From positions 186,001 through 250,000 of the forward strand of contig NZ_JACCBP010000002.1 of NCBI RefSeq assembly GCF_013408655.1: 64,000 nucleotides of DNA. Direction: 5' to 3'. This document shows positions 1 through 8,667 of the stretch, one piece after another (the first letter of the stretch is position 1; each line of letters opens with the position of its first letter). The notes beneath the pieces were generated by a model. That model searched no databases and was not told where the DNA came from. It worked only from the letters and a program-made list of their open reading frames with translations. Source of the stretch: Pigmentiphaga litoralis. GTDB taxonomy: Bacteria; Pseudomonadota; Gammaproteobacteria; Burkholderiales; Burkholderiaceae_B. A program made the position numbers and the translations under genes.

Positions 1-282
1 TACGCCGCCACCAAAGCCGCGATGATCGCGCTGGCCCGCAGCTGGGCCGCCGAAGTCGCCCCCTACGGTGTCACCATCAACGTCGTTTCCCCCGCCGCCA
101 CCCAGACGGCGATGTCGAACGACCCCGCCCGCGCCGCCGACGCGCCGCGCCTGCCGCCCATCGGCCGCCTGATCCGCCCCGAAGAAATCGCGTCCACCGT
201 GGCCTTTCTGCTGTCCCCCGCGGCAGAGGCCATGACGGGGCAGGATATCCAGCTGTGCGGGGGCGCGTCGCTGGTGCGGTGA
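1..282 (+). CDS. SDR family oxidoreductase, C-terminal part (5' truncated by window)
   Basis: The reading frame is open from base 1 and ends at TGA 280-282, giving the last 93 residues of a short-chain dehydrogenase/reductase. It begins exactly at the YxxxK catalytic motif (YAATK), followed by the conserved helix, the INVVSPAATQT segment after the active site, and a typical C-terminal block (RPEEIASTVAFLLSPAA, then MTGQDIQLCGG). SDRs use NAD(P)(H) to oxidise or reduce small alcohols and carbonyls in the cytoplasm. The nucleotide-binding N-terminus lies outside the window, so cofactor and substrate cannot be judged. Confidence 0.9.
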   Translation, partial: YAATKAAMIALARSWAAEVAPYGVTINVVSPAATQTAMSNDPARAADAPRLPPIGRLIRPEEIASTVAFLLSPAAEAMTGQDIQLCGGASLVR

Positions 283-395
283 GGCAGGGCGCAGCGTGCG
301 CCTTGATCAGCAAGGCGGGTGGCAGGACCAGGGCAAGCGCCGTCGCATCGTCGTGCGCGGTACGATGGCGCCGACGCCTGCCCGATGGACATCCC

Positions 396-698
396 ATGAC
401 CGAAACGCCCGCCACGGCTGCACCCGCCCCCCGCATCGCCATCACCTACTGCACCCAATGCCTGTGGCTGCTGCGCGCCGCCTGGATGGCGCAGGAACTG
501 CTGTCCACGTTCAGCACGGAATTGGGCGAAGTCGCCCTGATCCCCGGCACCGGCGGCATCTTCCAGATCCACTACGACGACACCCTGATCTGGGACCGCA
601 AGGCCGACGGCGGCTTTCCCGAAGCCAAGGTGCTGAAGCAACGCGTGCGCGACCGGCTGGATCCGGGACGGGACATGGGACACGTGGATCGCACGTGA
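396..698 (+). CDS. SelT/SelW/SelH family (Rdx) thioredoxin-like protein
   Basis: A 100-residue protein starting at ATG 396. It carries the family's redox motif CTQC near residue 20, in the context ITYCTQCLWLLRAAWMAQEL, a central strand ending in IPGTGGIFQIHYDD, and a C-terminal block ending RDMGHVD. Eukaryotic homologues have CxxU with selenocysteine; here the second position is an ordinary cysteine, as usual in bacteria. The family has a thioredoxin-like fold and a presumed redox role, but no defined bacterial substrate is known to me. No strong Shine-Dalgarno is visible. It follows an SDR gene in the same direction with a 113-bp gap. Confidence 0.85.
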   Translation: MTETPATAAPAPRIAITYCTQCLWLLRAAWMAQELLSTFSTELGEVALIPGTGGIFQIHYDDTLIWDRKADGGFPEAKVLKQRVRDRLDPGRDMGHVDRT

Positions 699-768
699 GA
701 TCCGTCGTGTCGCGGTAGACAAGGGGCAAGCCAAGGATGGCGGTCCTCCTCTTCAGGCGCGGTTGCTC

Positions 769-1680
769 TCACAGTCTGGCCCCCGATCGCGCCGCCTTCA
801 TGCACCCCGCAAACACTTCCACAAACGCCAGCGCCGGCGGCGACAGTACTGCGCCGCGGCGGGTCACCAATTGCAGGTGCCGCTTCACCAAAGGTTCTCG
901 CAGCACCTTCAGCACCAGCGACCCCGACATGGCCGCGGGCGTGCTGGCCGATGACACCACCGCCAGGCCCAGGCCCTCGGCGGCCAGCGCCAGCGCCGTC
1001 AAGGAATTCGTCGCTTCATAAGCCGGGGTCAGCAGCAGCCCGGCTTCCATGAAGGCGTTTTCGGTCAGGGTGCGGGCGATGCTGCCGGTGGCGTGGGTGA
1101 TGATGGGTTCGCCGGCCAGGTCGCGCCAACGCACCACGCGTTTGCGGGCCAGGCGATGGGTGGCCAGGCAGGCCACGGCCAGTTCGTCTTCCAGCACGGG
1201 TTGGCACACCAGTTCGCTGCTGGCTTGCACGCCGAAGGCCAGGCCGAATTCCACGTCGCGCGCGTAGATGCGGCCGATCAGTTCTTCGTTCACGCATTCG
1301 CGGAACGCGACGGCGACGCGGGGATGGTCGTCGCGAAATCGTTTCAGCACCTCGGGCAGCACCGTGCCGGCCAGCATGGGCGGCAGGGCGAGCGCGATGC
1401 GGCCGGAGTGCTGCGCGACGATGCCGCGGCTGCTGGACAGGATGGCTTCGGCATCGGCCAGCATGCGTTCGGCCATGGGCAGGATTTCGTGGCCGGCGGG
1501 CGTGAGGCTGACGCTGCGCGTGGTGCGCTCGACGAGCTTCATGGCCAGCTTGTCTTCCAGCTTGCGGATCAGGATGCTCAAGCCGGCCTGGCTGACATGC
1601 AGTTGCGCCGCCGCGCGCGAAAAGCCGCCCAGCCGCGCCAGCTGCACAAAGGCTTCCACTTGCCGAAGATTCAGATTCAT
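769..1680 (-). CDS. LysR family transcriptional regulator
   Basis: 303 residues, normal LysR length. The N-terminus (MNLNLRQVEAFVQLARLGG, then SRAAAQLHVSQAGLSILIRK) is a clear winged helix-turn-helix, followed by the linker helix and a periplasmic-binding-protein-like effector domain. It is transcribed divergently from the aconitase-type operon starting at 1773, with 92 bp between the starts, the classic arrangement for a LysR activator of the neighbouring operon. The AT-rich spacer contains a 10-bp palindrome (see 1719-1728). The effector is unknown; a dicarboxylic or tricarboxylic acid is an inference from the neighbouring genes. Confidence 0.93.
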   Translation of the reverse strand: MNLNLRQVEAFVQLARLGGFSRAAAQLHVSQAGLSILIRKLEDKLAMKLVERTTRSVSLTPAGHEILPMAERMLADAEAILSSSRGIVAQHSGRIALALPPMLAGTVLPEVLKRFRDDHPRVAVAFRECVNEELIGRIYARDVEFGLAFGVQASSELVCQPVLEDELAVACLATHRLARKRVVRWRDLAGEPIITHATGSIARTLTENAFMEAGLLLTPAYEATNSLTALALAAEGLGLAVVSSASTPAAMSGSLVLKVLREPLVKRHLQLVTRRGAVLSPPALAFVEVFAGCMKAARSGARL

Positions 1681-1688
1681 TGCATACC

Positions 1689-1728
1689 TTGATGAATGAA
1701 TAGTCGATTGTTATTTTACTTATATAAG
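1689..1728 (+). promoter_or_regulatory. Candidate promoter and palindromic site between LysR and the dehydratase operon
   Basis: The divergent spacer is markedly AT-rich compared with its surroundings. Reading plus, TTGATG (1689-1694), a 17-bp spacer and TATTTT (1712-1717) resemble a sigma-70 promoter. A perfect palindrome CTTATATAAG lies at 1719-1728. LysR proteins bind interrupted dyads, so this is a plausible but unproven operator. Confidence 0.4.
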
Positions 1729-1772
1729 CTCAGGGCCGACACTGATCCCACAGCAGCTCGGTGGAGGTCGCA

Positions 1773-3083
1773 GTGGGATACACCGCAATCGAAAAGGTGA
1801 TGGCGCGCACGTCGGGTCAGGCGGGCGTGGTCGCCGGGGATCTGGTCTACCCCGAGCCGGACATGGTCATGATCCATGACGGCCTGGTGCGCGAAGCCAA
1901 GGGCGAACTGGACCGTATCGGGATCGGCCGCGTGGCGGCGCCCGAGAAGGTGATGATGGTCAGCGACCATGATGTCGTCTACGGCAGCGCGCGCGCCGCG
2001 GAACGCGGCGCCTTCAACCGCGCGGCGGCGCGCCAATGGCAGATCGCCAACTTCTATGATGCCGGCCGGGGCGGCCACGGGCACATCTTCCCGATGGAGC
2101 AGGGCAAGGTCCTGCCCGGCATGTTCTATTTCGATAACGACACCCACGCCACCAATGCGGGCGCGGTGGGGGCGTTCGGCCTGCGCGTGGGCAACGAGAT
2201 TTCACGGGTGCTGGCGACTGGCACGACCTGGGTCGAGGTGCCGAAAACCGTCAGGCTGGAACTGCGGGGCCGCCTGGGTGACGGCGTGCATGCCCGCGAC
2301 ATCGGCTTCTATCTGGCGCGCATCGTCAAGGCCGGGTTGTGGGACGTGGACCTGGATTACCGGGTGCTGGAATATGCCGGCGATCTGGATGCCTTCGGGC
2401 TGGGCGCCCGCGTGGCGCTGTGCAGCACGCCGACCGAAATGCGGGCGGGCGGTGTGTTCGTGCCGCCGTCGGCCGCCGTACTGGCGTACTGCCGCAAGCA
2501 CGCACAGCGCCCGTTCGACCCGGTCTACAGCGACGACGACGCCGTCTTTGAATCCCGCCATAGCATCGCGTTGGGCGATATCGCGCCGCAGGTGTGCCTG
2601 CCGGGCAATGTGGGCAATGCGGTCGACGTAGGCAGCGCGGCCGGCACGCCTGTCAGCCATGCGTTCATCGGGTCCTGCGGATCGGGCATGTATGACGATC
2701 TGGCCGCCGCGGCCAGTGTGCTGAAAGGACGGCGGATTGCCGATGGCGTGCGGCTGTTCATCGTGCCCGGGTCGGAAGCGTCCATGCGCCGCCTGCTGGG
2801 CGACGGGCTGATGCAGGTGTTCCTGGACGCCGGCGCCATGTTGCTGCCGGCAGGCTGTGGTCCCTGTAATGACGCGGTCGTCGGCCCGGTGGCGGCAGGT
2901 GAAGTGTCGATCTCGACGGCAACCAACAACAATGCGGGCCGCTTTGGGCCGACCAGTGCGCGCCTGTTCCTGGGGAGTCCGCTGACGGTGGCGGCGTCGG
3001 CCGTCACGGGCTGCATCACTGACCCGCGCGAGATGACGGCGGACACGCCGCTGACGCGTCTGGCGGAGGCGGCCTATGCCTGA
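1773..3083 (+). CDS. Aconitase/3-isopropylmalate dehydratase family, large subunit (substrate unknown)
   Basis: 436 residues from GTG 1773, chosen because GGAGG (1763-1767) sits 5 bases upstream; a GTG at 1761 in the same frame would extend it by four residues but lacks that ribosome site. Members of this family dehydrate and rehydrate hydroxy-acids on a [4Fe-4S] cluster. Three likely cluster cysteines are visible: one in IGSCGSGMYDD and two in GCGPCNDAV. The catalytic region reads NDTHATNAGAVGAFG where LeuC usually has a GDSHT-type motif. It overlaps the small subunit gene by 8 bp and is followed by a Bug receptor, suggesting a catabolic dehydratase for an imported carboxylate rather than leucine synthesis. 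The real substrate cannot be told. Confidence 0.8.
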   Translation: MGYTAIEKVMARTSGQAGVVAGDLVYPEPDMVMIHDGLVREAKGELDRIGIGRVAAPEKVMMVSDHDVVYGSARAAERGAFNRAAARQWQIANFYDAGRGGHGHIFPMEQGKVLPGMFYFDNDTHATNAGAVGAFGLRVGNEISRVLATGTTWVEVPKTVRLELRGRLGDGVHARDIGFYLARIVKAGLWDVDLDYRVLEYAGDLDAFGLGARVALCSTPTEMRAGGVFVPPSAAVLAYCRKHAQRPFDPVYSDDDAVFESRHSIALGDIAPQVCLPGNVGNAVDVGSAAGTPVSHAFIGSCGSGMYDDLAAAASVLKGRRIADGVRLFIVPGSEASMRRLLGDGLMQVFLDAGAMLLPAGCGPCNDAVVGPVAAGEVSISTATNNNAGRFGPTSARLFLGSPLTVAASAVTGCITDPREMTADTPLTRLAEAAYA

Positions 3084-3651
3084 CGGGATCCCCGACACCT
3101 TCATCTGGGCCCTGCGCGGCCGCTGCTACAAGCTGGGCGATGACGTCCCGCATCCCGACGGCGTCATCCCCGCGCACTTCGTGACGGCCCGCGAGATGGA
3201 CCCGCAGGTGCTGGTGCCGCATCTGTTCGAAGCGACCGACCCGGGCTTTTCGTCCCGCTGCCAGCCCGGTGACCTGATCGTGACCGGCCGCAACTTTGGC
3301 ACGGGACCGAAGGGCAACGGCTACATCGCCATGCATGCATTGGGGCTGGGGTTGCTGTGCGAGTCGATGTCGGTGCAGGCCTATCGCGCCGCGATCTGCA
3401 CGGGCCTGCGCGTGCTTTCGCCGTGCCCGGGCATCACCGCCCTGTGCGAGACAGGTGAAGACATTGCGATCGATTTCCTGACTGGCGTTTTTACGAACCA
3501 TACCCGCGGCACGACAGCGACTTTCGCACCGGTGCCGGCGGCCTTGCGTGAACTGATCGCGCAGGGCGGCAATGCGGGGTGGCTCGAACACTGGTGGCGG
3601 CAGCGTTCCGCCACGACGACAGACAACACCGGGGCAGCCCTCGCGACCTGA
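3076..3651 (+). CDS. Aconitase/LeuD-like small (swivel) subunit, divergent
   Basis: 191 residues; its ATG 3076 lies inside the end of the large-subunit gene, so translation is probably coupled. The LeuD-type swivel core is recognisable (PQVLVPHLFEATDP, then GDLIVTGRNFGTG and an alternating strand-helix pattern). The family normally has a GSSRE loop after the glycine-rich strand, where serine and arginine contact the substrate; here the position reads GTGPKGNGYIAMHAL, so both are missing. The C-terminus is extended by a Trp/Thr/Ala-rich tail. A complete heterodimer with the preceding gene is expected, but on a substrate other than isopropylmalate. Confidence 0.75.
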   Translation: MPDGIPDTFIWALRGRCYKLGDDVPHPDGVIPAHFVTAREMDPQVLVPHLFEATDPGFSSRCQPGDLIVTGRNFGTGPKGNGYIAMHALGLGLLCESMSVQAYRAAICTGLRVLSPCPGITALCETGEDIAIDFLTGVFTNHTRGTTATFAPVPAALRELIAQGGNAGWLEHWWRQRSATTTDNTGAALAT

Positions 3652-3819
3652 CGTGGCGGGGGGTGTCCGGGGCAGCTCGACACGTCGACCAGACAGAAGG
3701 TGAGGGGACAGGTGGCGATTCCGGCGGATCACGTCCAGCCGGGAGCCAGGGCTGCGGCCGGGCTGACGCATGGCGTTACCGGGGCGGCATTCGTGCAATG
3801 TCATTCAAGAGGACTCTCC

Positions 3820-4809
3820 ATGCCAGCCTGTCTCACCCGCGCTTCGGCGCTCGCCGCCGTCCTGTCGCTGTCGGCCCTGCTTGTTGCCGGTCCGGGCGCG
3901 GCGCAGCCGGCGCCCTATCCCAACGGCCCGGTGCGTTTCATCGTGCCGGCCACCCCTGGCGGCACGACGGACGTGGTGGCCCGACTGGTCGCCAAACACC
4001 TTGCCGACGCCTGGGCGTCTCCCGTCATTGTCGAAAATCGCGCGGGTGGGGGCGGGGTCGTGGGCGCATCGTATGTCGTGGGCACCAAGCCCGACGGCCA
4101 GACGGTGCTGATCGTGCCCAGCGCATTTGGCGTGCGCGCGGCGCTTGATCACAAACTGACGTTCGACCCCATGAAGGATCTGGTCGGCATCGGCCTGATG
4201 GCACGGGCGCCCAGCTTTCTGGTGGTCTCGCCGTCCCTGAACGTCAAGACCGTGCCCGAACTGGTGGCCGCGTCGCGCGCGGCGCCCAATGGCGTGATCT
4301 ATGGGTCGGCAGGCGTCGGCAGTACCGGCCACCTGCACGCGGCGCTGTTTGCCAGCATGGGCGGATTTCCCGGCACGCACGCGGCCTATCGCGGCACACC
4401 CGAAGCCGTGACCGATGCCATGCTGGGCCGGGTGCAGTATGTGTTTTCACCCGGACCGAACGCCTTGCCGCTGGCCAAGGACGGCCGCGTGGTGATTCTG
4501 GCGAGCAGCTCGGCGGCGGGCGCCAAGTTCCTGCCTGGCGTGCCGACCGTGTCGCAGGCGGGGCTGCCGGGGTACGAGGGGGACGACTGGTTCGGCGCGC
4601 TGGTGCCCACCGGCACGCCCATGGCCGTTCGCGAAAAGCTCAGCCGCGATATCGCCGCCGCGCTGGCCAAGCCCGAGGTGCGCGACCGGCTGAACGAGGT
4701 CGGCGCCGATGCCGTGTCGAGCACGCCGTCAGAATTCGACGCCATGCTGCTGGCCTACGTGGCCAAGACGCGAAAGCTGGGCGACGAGATCGGCATATCG
4801 CTGAACTGA
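3820..4809 (+). CDS. Bug family tripartite tricarboxylate receptor
   Basis: 329 residues from ATG 3820 (AGAGGA 6-7 bases upstream). A Sec signal peptide (MPACLTRASALAAVLSLSAL, ending in GAAQPA) precedes the family's opening YPNGPVRFIVPATPGGTTD and the later VIVENRAGGGGVVGA block. Bug proteins are periplasmic binding proteins that deliver carboxylates and other small organic molecules to TctAB-type membrane proteins; no tctA or tctB lies nearby. It is the third gene downstream of the LysR-linked dehydratase pair, 168 bp after the small subunit, and probably binds the compound that pair acts on or its precursor. Confidence 0.92.
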   Translation: MPACLTRASALAAVLSLSALLVAGPGAAQPAPYPNGPVRFIVPATPGGTTDVVARLVAKHLADAWASPVIVENRAGGGGVVGASYVVGTKPDGQTVLIVPSAFGVRAALDHKLTFDPMKDLVGIGLMARAPSFLVVSPSLNVKTVPELVAASRAAPNGVIYGSAGVGSTGHLHAALFASMGGFPGTHAAYRGTPEAVTDAMLGRVQYVFSPGPNALPLAKDGRVVILASSSAAGAKFLPGVPTVSQAGLPGYEGDDWFGALVPTGTPMAVREKLSRDIAAALAKPEVRDRLNEVGADAVSSTPSEFDAMLLAYVAKTRKLGDEIGISLN

Positions 4810-4942
4810 GTCGGCACGCCGCGGGGTAAGACAGCGGCCGGGCGCCGCCATGTGAGATCGCCGCCGCACGGCGCGTCGGCAAGCCGGCGCACGTGGAATG
4901 CCGACTACCGGCCCGACCTGGGCGCGGGTAAGGTCGCGTCCC

Positions 4943-6058
4943 ATGAACACTGCCCTCATCCCCGTCGACTATCCGCAACCCGGCCCGCATGGCGCGGCCT
5001 GTGATACCCGGCTTGCCTGGGCGCGCGTGCCGCCGGACCCGTCGCCCGCCGAACGCGCGATGCTGAAGGACCGCATCAAGCACCTGCTCAAGGCACGCGA
5101 CGCCGTCATGGTGTCGCATTTCTATGTACACCCCGACCTGCAGGATCTGGCGGAGGAAACGGGCGGCATCGTCAGTGACTCGCTGGAGATGGCCCGCTTC
5201 GGCCGGGACCATCCGGCGGGGACCCTGGTCGTGTCGGGCGTGCGATTCATGGGCGAGACCGCCAAAATGCTGTCGCCTGACAAACGGGTGCTGATGCCGG
5301 ATCTGGACGCGACGTGTTCACTGGACCTGGGTTGCCCGGTGGCGCCCTTCAGCGCGTTCTGTGACGCGCATCCGGACCGGACGGTTGTCGTCTATGCGAA
5401 CACCAGCGCCGCCGTCAAGGCACGCGCCGACTGGGTGGTGACCTCGAGCTGTGCGCTAGAGATCGTGGCGGCGCTGCACGCGTCCGGCCAAAAAATCCTG
5501 TGGGGGCCGGACCGCCATCTGGGCGACTACGTTCGGCGCCAGACGGGGGCGGACATGGTCAGCTGGAACGGCGCCTGCATCGTGCATGACGAATTCCAGG
5601 CGCTTGAACTGGCGTTGTTGAAGGGCGAGCATCCGGGCGCCCGGGTCTTGGTGCACCCGGAATCCCCCGCCGATGTCATCGCACTGGCGGACGCCGTCGG
5701 GTCCACTTCGGCGATCCTGCAGGCTGCGGCGCATACGGATGCTGCGGTGTTCATCGTGGCAACCGATGCCGGACTGTTGCACAAGCTGCGCACGCTGAAT
5801 CCGGACAAGACCTTTCTTGCCGCGCCCACCGCCGGCAACGGCGCAACGTGCAAAAGCTGTGCGCACTGTCCGTGGATGTCGATGAACGGGTTGGCCGGCG
5901 TGGCGGTCGCCCTGGAATCAGGCAGCGGGGAAGTTCACCTGGACGCTGCGCTCGGACAACGCGCCCGCCGGCCTGTCGATCGCATGCTGGCGTTTACCGC
6001 CGGGCTCAGGGCAGGGCAGGCGCCCGGCGCGCTTGTCGAAGGCCTGGGCGCTGTTTGA
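4943..6058 (+). CDS. nadA: Quinolinate synthase NadA
   Basis: 371 residues from ATG 4943. NadA condenses iminoaspartate with dihydroxyacetone phosphate to quinolinate in de novo NAD synthesis, using a [4Fe-4S] cluster. Diagnostic segments are [35 protein letters not shown] and the C-terminal [10 protein letters not shown]. Cysteines fall at about residues 125, 131, 170, 303, 306 and 309, including the conserved C-terminal CxxCxxC. The gene stands alone: nadB and nadC are not adjacent. It converges on pyrF with only 33 bp between stop codons. Confidence 0.97.
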   Translation: MNTALIPVDYPQPGPHGAACDTRLAWARVPPDPSPAERAMLKDRIKHLLKARDAVMVSHFYVHPDLQDLAEETGGIVSDSLEMARFGRDHPAGTLVVSGVRFMGETAKMLSPDKRVLMPDLDATCSLDLGCPVAPFSAFCDAHPDRTVVVYANTSAAVKARADWVVTSSCALEIVAALHASGQKILWGPDRHLGDYVRRQTGADMVSWNGACIVHDEFQALELALLKGEHPGARVLVHPESPADVIALADAVGSTSAILQAAAHTDAAVFIVATDAGLLHKLRTLNPDKTFLAAPTAGNGATCKSCAHCPWMSMNGLAGVAVALESGSGEVHLDAALGQRARRPVDRMLAFTAGLRAGQAPGALVEGLGAV

Positions 6059-6091
6059 GCAGGCCGGGCGTCAGCGAATCAAACTGCGGCG

Positions 6092-6919
6092 TCAGGCCTT
6101 CTGCGCCCGCGCCGCGTTGATCGCATCGCGCGTCTGCAGGGCCATGGCCTTGGCGGCGTCGCGCCAGTCGTCGCCCTGGCTGGCGTACAGAATCGCGCGG
6201 GACGAGTTGATCAGCATGCCCGTGCCGGCGGCATTGCAGCCGGCCTGGACGGTCGCCAGGACGTCGCCGCCCTGGGCGCCCACACCGGGCACCAGCAGCG
6301 GCATGTCGGCGCCGACGCGGGCACGCACGGCCGCCAATTCCGCCGGAAAGGTCGCGCCGACCACCAGGCCGCACTGACCATGGCGGTTCCACTTGTCGGC
6401 CACCAGGCTGGCAACACGCAGGTACAGCGGTTCGCCATCGGTTTCGAGGAATTGCAGGTCGGACCCGCCCGGGTTGGACGTGCGGCACAGCACAAACACG
6501 CCGCGGTCCGGGAACGCAAAGTACGGTTCGACCGAATCCGCGCCCATGTAGGGGCTGACGGTCACGGCATCGGCCTGGTAACGCTCGAAGGCTTCGATCG
6601 CGTATTGCTCGGCGGTGGACCCGATGTCGCCGCGCTTGGCGTCCAGCACGACCGGAATCGTGGGATGGGCCTGGCGGATGTGCGCACAGAGCGCCTCAAG
6701 CTGGTCTTCGGCCCGCTGCGCGGCGAAGTAGGCGATCTGCGGTTTGAAGGCGGACGCGTAGGGGGCGCTGGCGTCGACGATGTCGCGGCAGAAGTCGAAA
6801 ATGCGGTCCTGGCGGCCTTTCAGGTCGGCGGGGAACCGCGCCGGATCAGGGTCGAGACCCACGGTCAACAGGGAATCGGAGGCCGACCAGGCCTGGGCGA
6901 GCTTTTGGGTGAATGACAT
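6092..6919 (-). CDS. pyrF: Orotidine 5'-phosphate decarboxylase, type 2
   Basis: 275 residues from the ATG at 6919 ([11 protein letters not shown]); an upstream in-frame ATG at 6973 adds 18 residues of unlikely sequence. PyrF converts OMP to UMP, the last step of de novo pyrimidine synthesis. The catalytic [16 protein letters not shown] block is intact, as are the [12 protein letters not shown]-terminus and the phosphate-binding [10 protein letters not shown] segment. The length and the [12 protein letters not shown] signature mark the type 2 form found in mycobacteria and many betaproteobacteria. Preceded on the same strand by dgkA, 75 bp upstream. Confidence 0.96.
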   Translation of the reverse strand: MSFTQKLAQAWSASDSLLTVGLDPDPARFPADLKGRQDRIFDFCRDIVDASAPYASAFKPQIAYFAAQRAEDQLEALCAHIRQAHPTIPVVLDAKRGDIGSTAEQYAIEAFERYQADAVTVSPYMGADSVEPYFAFPDRGVFVLCRTSNPGGSDLQFLETDGEPLYLRVASLVADKWNRHGQCGLVVGATFPAELAAVRARVGADMPLLVPGVGAQGGDVLATVQAGCNAAGTGMLINSSRAILYASQGDDWRDAAKAMALQTRDAINAARAQKA

Positions 6920-6994
6920 CGGGAGCGCCGTGCGAGGGGTGTTCAACCGCGCCATTGTAGGAGCAACCGGCAAATGCGCTAAATCCGGCGTGTT

Positions 6995-7396
6995 TCAGCC
7001 GAACCAGTGCCAGCGGTCGGCGGCCACCGCGAACCACACCATGCCGGCAAACATCAGCATCACCATGACCGCGGCGCTGCCGATGTCCTTGGCCCGGCCG
7101 ATCAGCGGGTGCGGTTCGACCGTCAGCGCATCGGCTACCGCTTCCACGGCCGAGTTGAGCAGTTCGGTCACCAGCACCAGCACGATCGTCGCCAGCAGCA
7201 CAATGATTTCGAGCAGGTCGCGGCCCAGCCAGAAGGCGGCCGGGACCATGACGACGGCCAGCGCGGCTTCCTGGCGGAACGCGGCCTCGTGCTTGAAGGC
7301 CGCGCGCAGGCCCTGCAGCGAATATTGCAGCGCGCGCGCCACCCGCTGCAGGCCGCCTTTGCTTTTGAAGGGAGAGTGTCCGGGTGGGCTGGTCAT
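6995..7396 (-). CDS. dgkA: Diacylglycerol kinase (prokaryotic DgkA)
   Basis: 133 residues, slightly longer than the usual 120. An integral inner-membrane enzyme that phosphorylates diacylglycerol to phosphatidic acid and so recycles the lipid left by glycerophosphate-transfer reactions. The family signature ELLNSAVEAVAD followed by HPLIGRAKDIGSAAV is intact, with three hydrophobic helices around residues 48-65, 67-85 and 108-128. In this window the job is relevant because opgGH glucan modification and an LtaS-like enzyme (37197) are also encoded, although they are not in the same operon. Confidence 0.95.
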   Translation of the reverse strand: MTSPPGHSPFKSKGGLQRVARALQYSLQGLRAAFKHEAAFRQEAALAVVMVPAAFWLGRDLLEIIVLLATIVLVLVTELLNSAVEAVADALTVEPHPLIGRAKDIGSAAVMVMLMFAGMVWFAVAADRWHWFG

Positions 7397-7610
7397 GTCG
7401 GGATGGGTCGGAAGCTGTCAGGTGGCAGCAGGATACAGGCAATTTCTGACCGGACGGGTAACGGTTGCATGACGCCAGGACATGCCTGTCCTTGCGCGTT
7501 TGCCCGCCTGTTCCGAACCCCTTTCCTGGCGCTATAGTCGTCAGGCTGCCGGCACGAGCAGCACGCCCGCGAATCACCGCGCGGCGGACCGACAAGGATG
7601 GAGACTGACG

Positions 7611-8612
7611 ATGGGCAATTCCGACACGTGTCATGGAACCGTGAAAAAGCACGCGACACGCCTGGCGCTTGCAGCACTGATGGCCGCGGCCTGGGCGGCG
7701 CCGGCTGCGGCGGCGGACTACCCTGACAGGCCGGTGCGGGTGGTGGTGGGATTTGCCGCGGGCGGGTCGACCGACATTGCCGCGCGCATCATCTCCAAGG
7801 CCCTGACCGACGCCCTGGGTCAAAGCTTCGTGGTCGAAAACAAGCCGGGCGCCGGCAGCAATATCGCCGCCGAACAGGTGGCGCGCGCCAAGCCTGACGG
7901 CTACACGCTGTACATGGTTGCCGTCACCAGCGCGATCAACCAGACCCTGTACAAGAATCTGAGCTTCGACCTGAACAAGGACTTCACGCCGATCGCGCTG
8001 GTCGTCAAGGTGCCGAACCTGCTGGTGGTCAATCCCGCCGTACCGGCCAAGTCGGTGCAGGAACTGGTCAGCTACCTCAAGACCAATTCGGCCAAGGTGT
8101 CGTATGCGTCATCGGGCAGCGGCACGTCGATCCACATGGCGGGCGAACTGTTCAAGCTGCAGTCCGGCCTGAACATCCAGCACGTGCCCTACAAGGGCAG
8201 CGCGCCGGCCGTGACCGACCTGATCGGCAACCAGACCCAGTACATGTTCGACAACATGCCGTCGTCATGGCCGCAGGTGCAGGCCGGCAAGCTGCGCGCG
8301 CTGGCGGTAACCACCAAGGAACGGTCGGCCACGGCGCCCGAACTGCCCACCATGGCCGAGTCGGGCTTTCCCAATTTCGATGTGTCGTCATGGTTCGGCC
8401 TGATCGCGCCCGCGGGCACGCCGGCCGACGTGGTGACCAAGGTGAATACGGCGGTGGTGAAGGCGATGGATGACCCGTCGGTGCAAAAGTCCTTCAAGGA
8501 CCTGGGCGCGGTGTGGGTCAAGACGACGCCTGCCGAGTTCGGCAACTTCATCAAGGCCGAAGTCACCCAGTGGGCGACCGTGGTCAAGGCGTCGGGCGCG
8601 ACGGTCGACTGA
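7611..8612 (+). CDS. Bug family tripartite tricarboxylate receptor
   Basis: 333 residues from ATG 7611, with GGAG at 7600-7603. A cleavable signal peptide (residues about 1-34, ending APAAAA) leads into DYPDRPVRVVVGFAAGGSTD and VVENKPGAGSNIAAEQVARA, the two hallmark blocks of Bug receptors. It stands alone on the plus strand, facing the molybdenum hydroxylase genes tail to tail; no TctA/TctB is near. Its sequence is visibly close to the receptor at 11692 (for example SGSGTSIHMAGELFK against SGQGTSIHMTGELFK), so the two look like a fairly recent duplicate pair flanking the hydroxylase. Confidence 0.92.
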   Translation: MGNSDTCHGTVKKHATRLALAALMAAAWAAPAAAADYPDRPVRVVVGFAAGGSTDIAARIISKALTDALGQSFVVENKPGAGSNIAAEQVARAKPDGYTLYMVAVTSAINQTLYKNLSFDLNKDFTPIALVVKVPNLLVVNPAVPAKSVQELVSYLKTNSAKVSYASSGSGTSIHMAGELFKLQSGLNIQHVPYKGSAPAVTDLIGNQTQYMFDNMPSSWPQVQAGKLRALAVTTKERSATAPELPTMAESGFPNFDVSSWFGLIAPAGTPADVVTKVNTAVVKAMDDPSVQKSFKDLGAVWVKTTPAEFGNFIKAEVTQWATVVKASGATVD

Positions 8613-8629
8613 CCGCCGCACGGGTTCTT

Positions 8630-8652
8630 GCCGCGGCCCTGGCGGCCGCGGC
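8630..8652. terminator. GC-rich hairpin between convergent genes
   Basis: GCCGCGGCC (8630-8638) and GGCCGCGGC (8644-8652) form a perfect 9-bp stem with a 5-base loop, in the 55 bp between the Bug gene stop and the hydroxylase stop. There is no T-tract, so intrinsic termination is uncertain; it may be a bidirectional 3'-end structure. Confidence 0.45.
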
Positions 8653-8667
8653 GCTACCGGACCTGCT

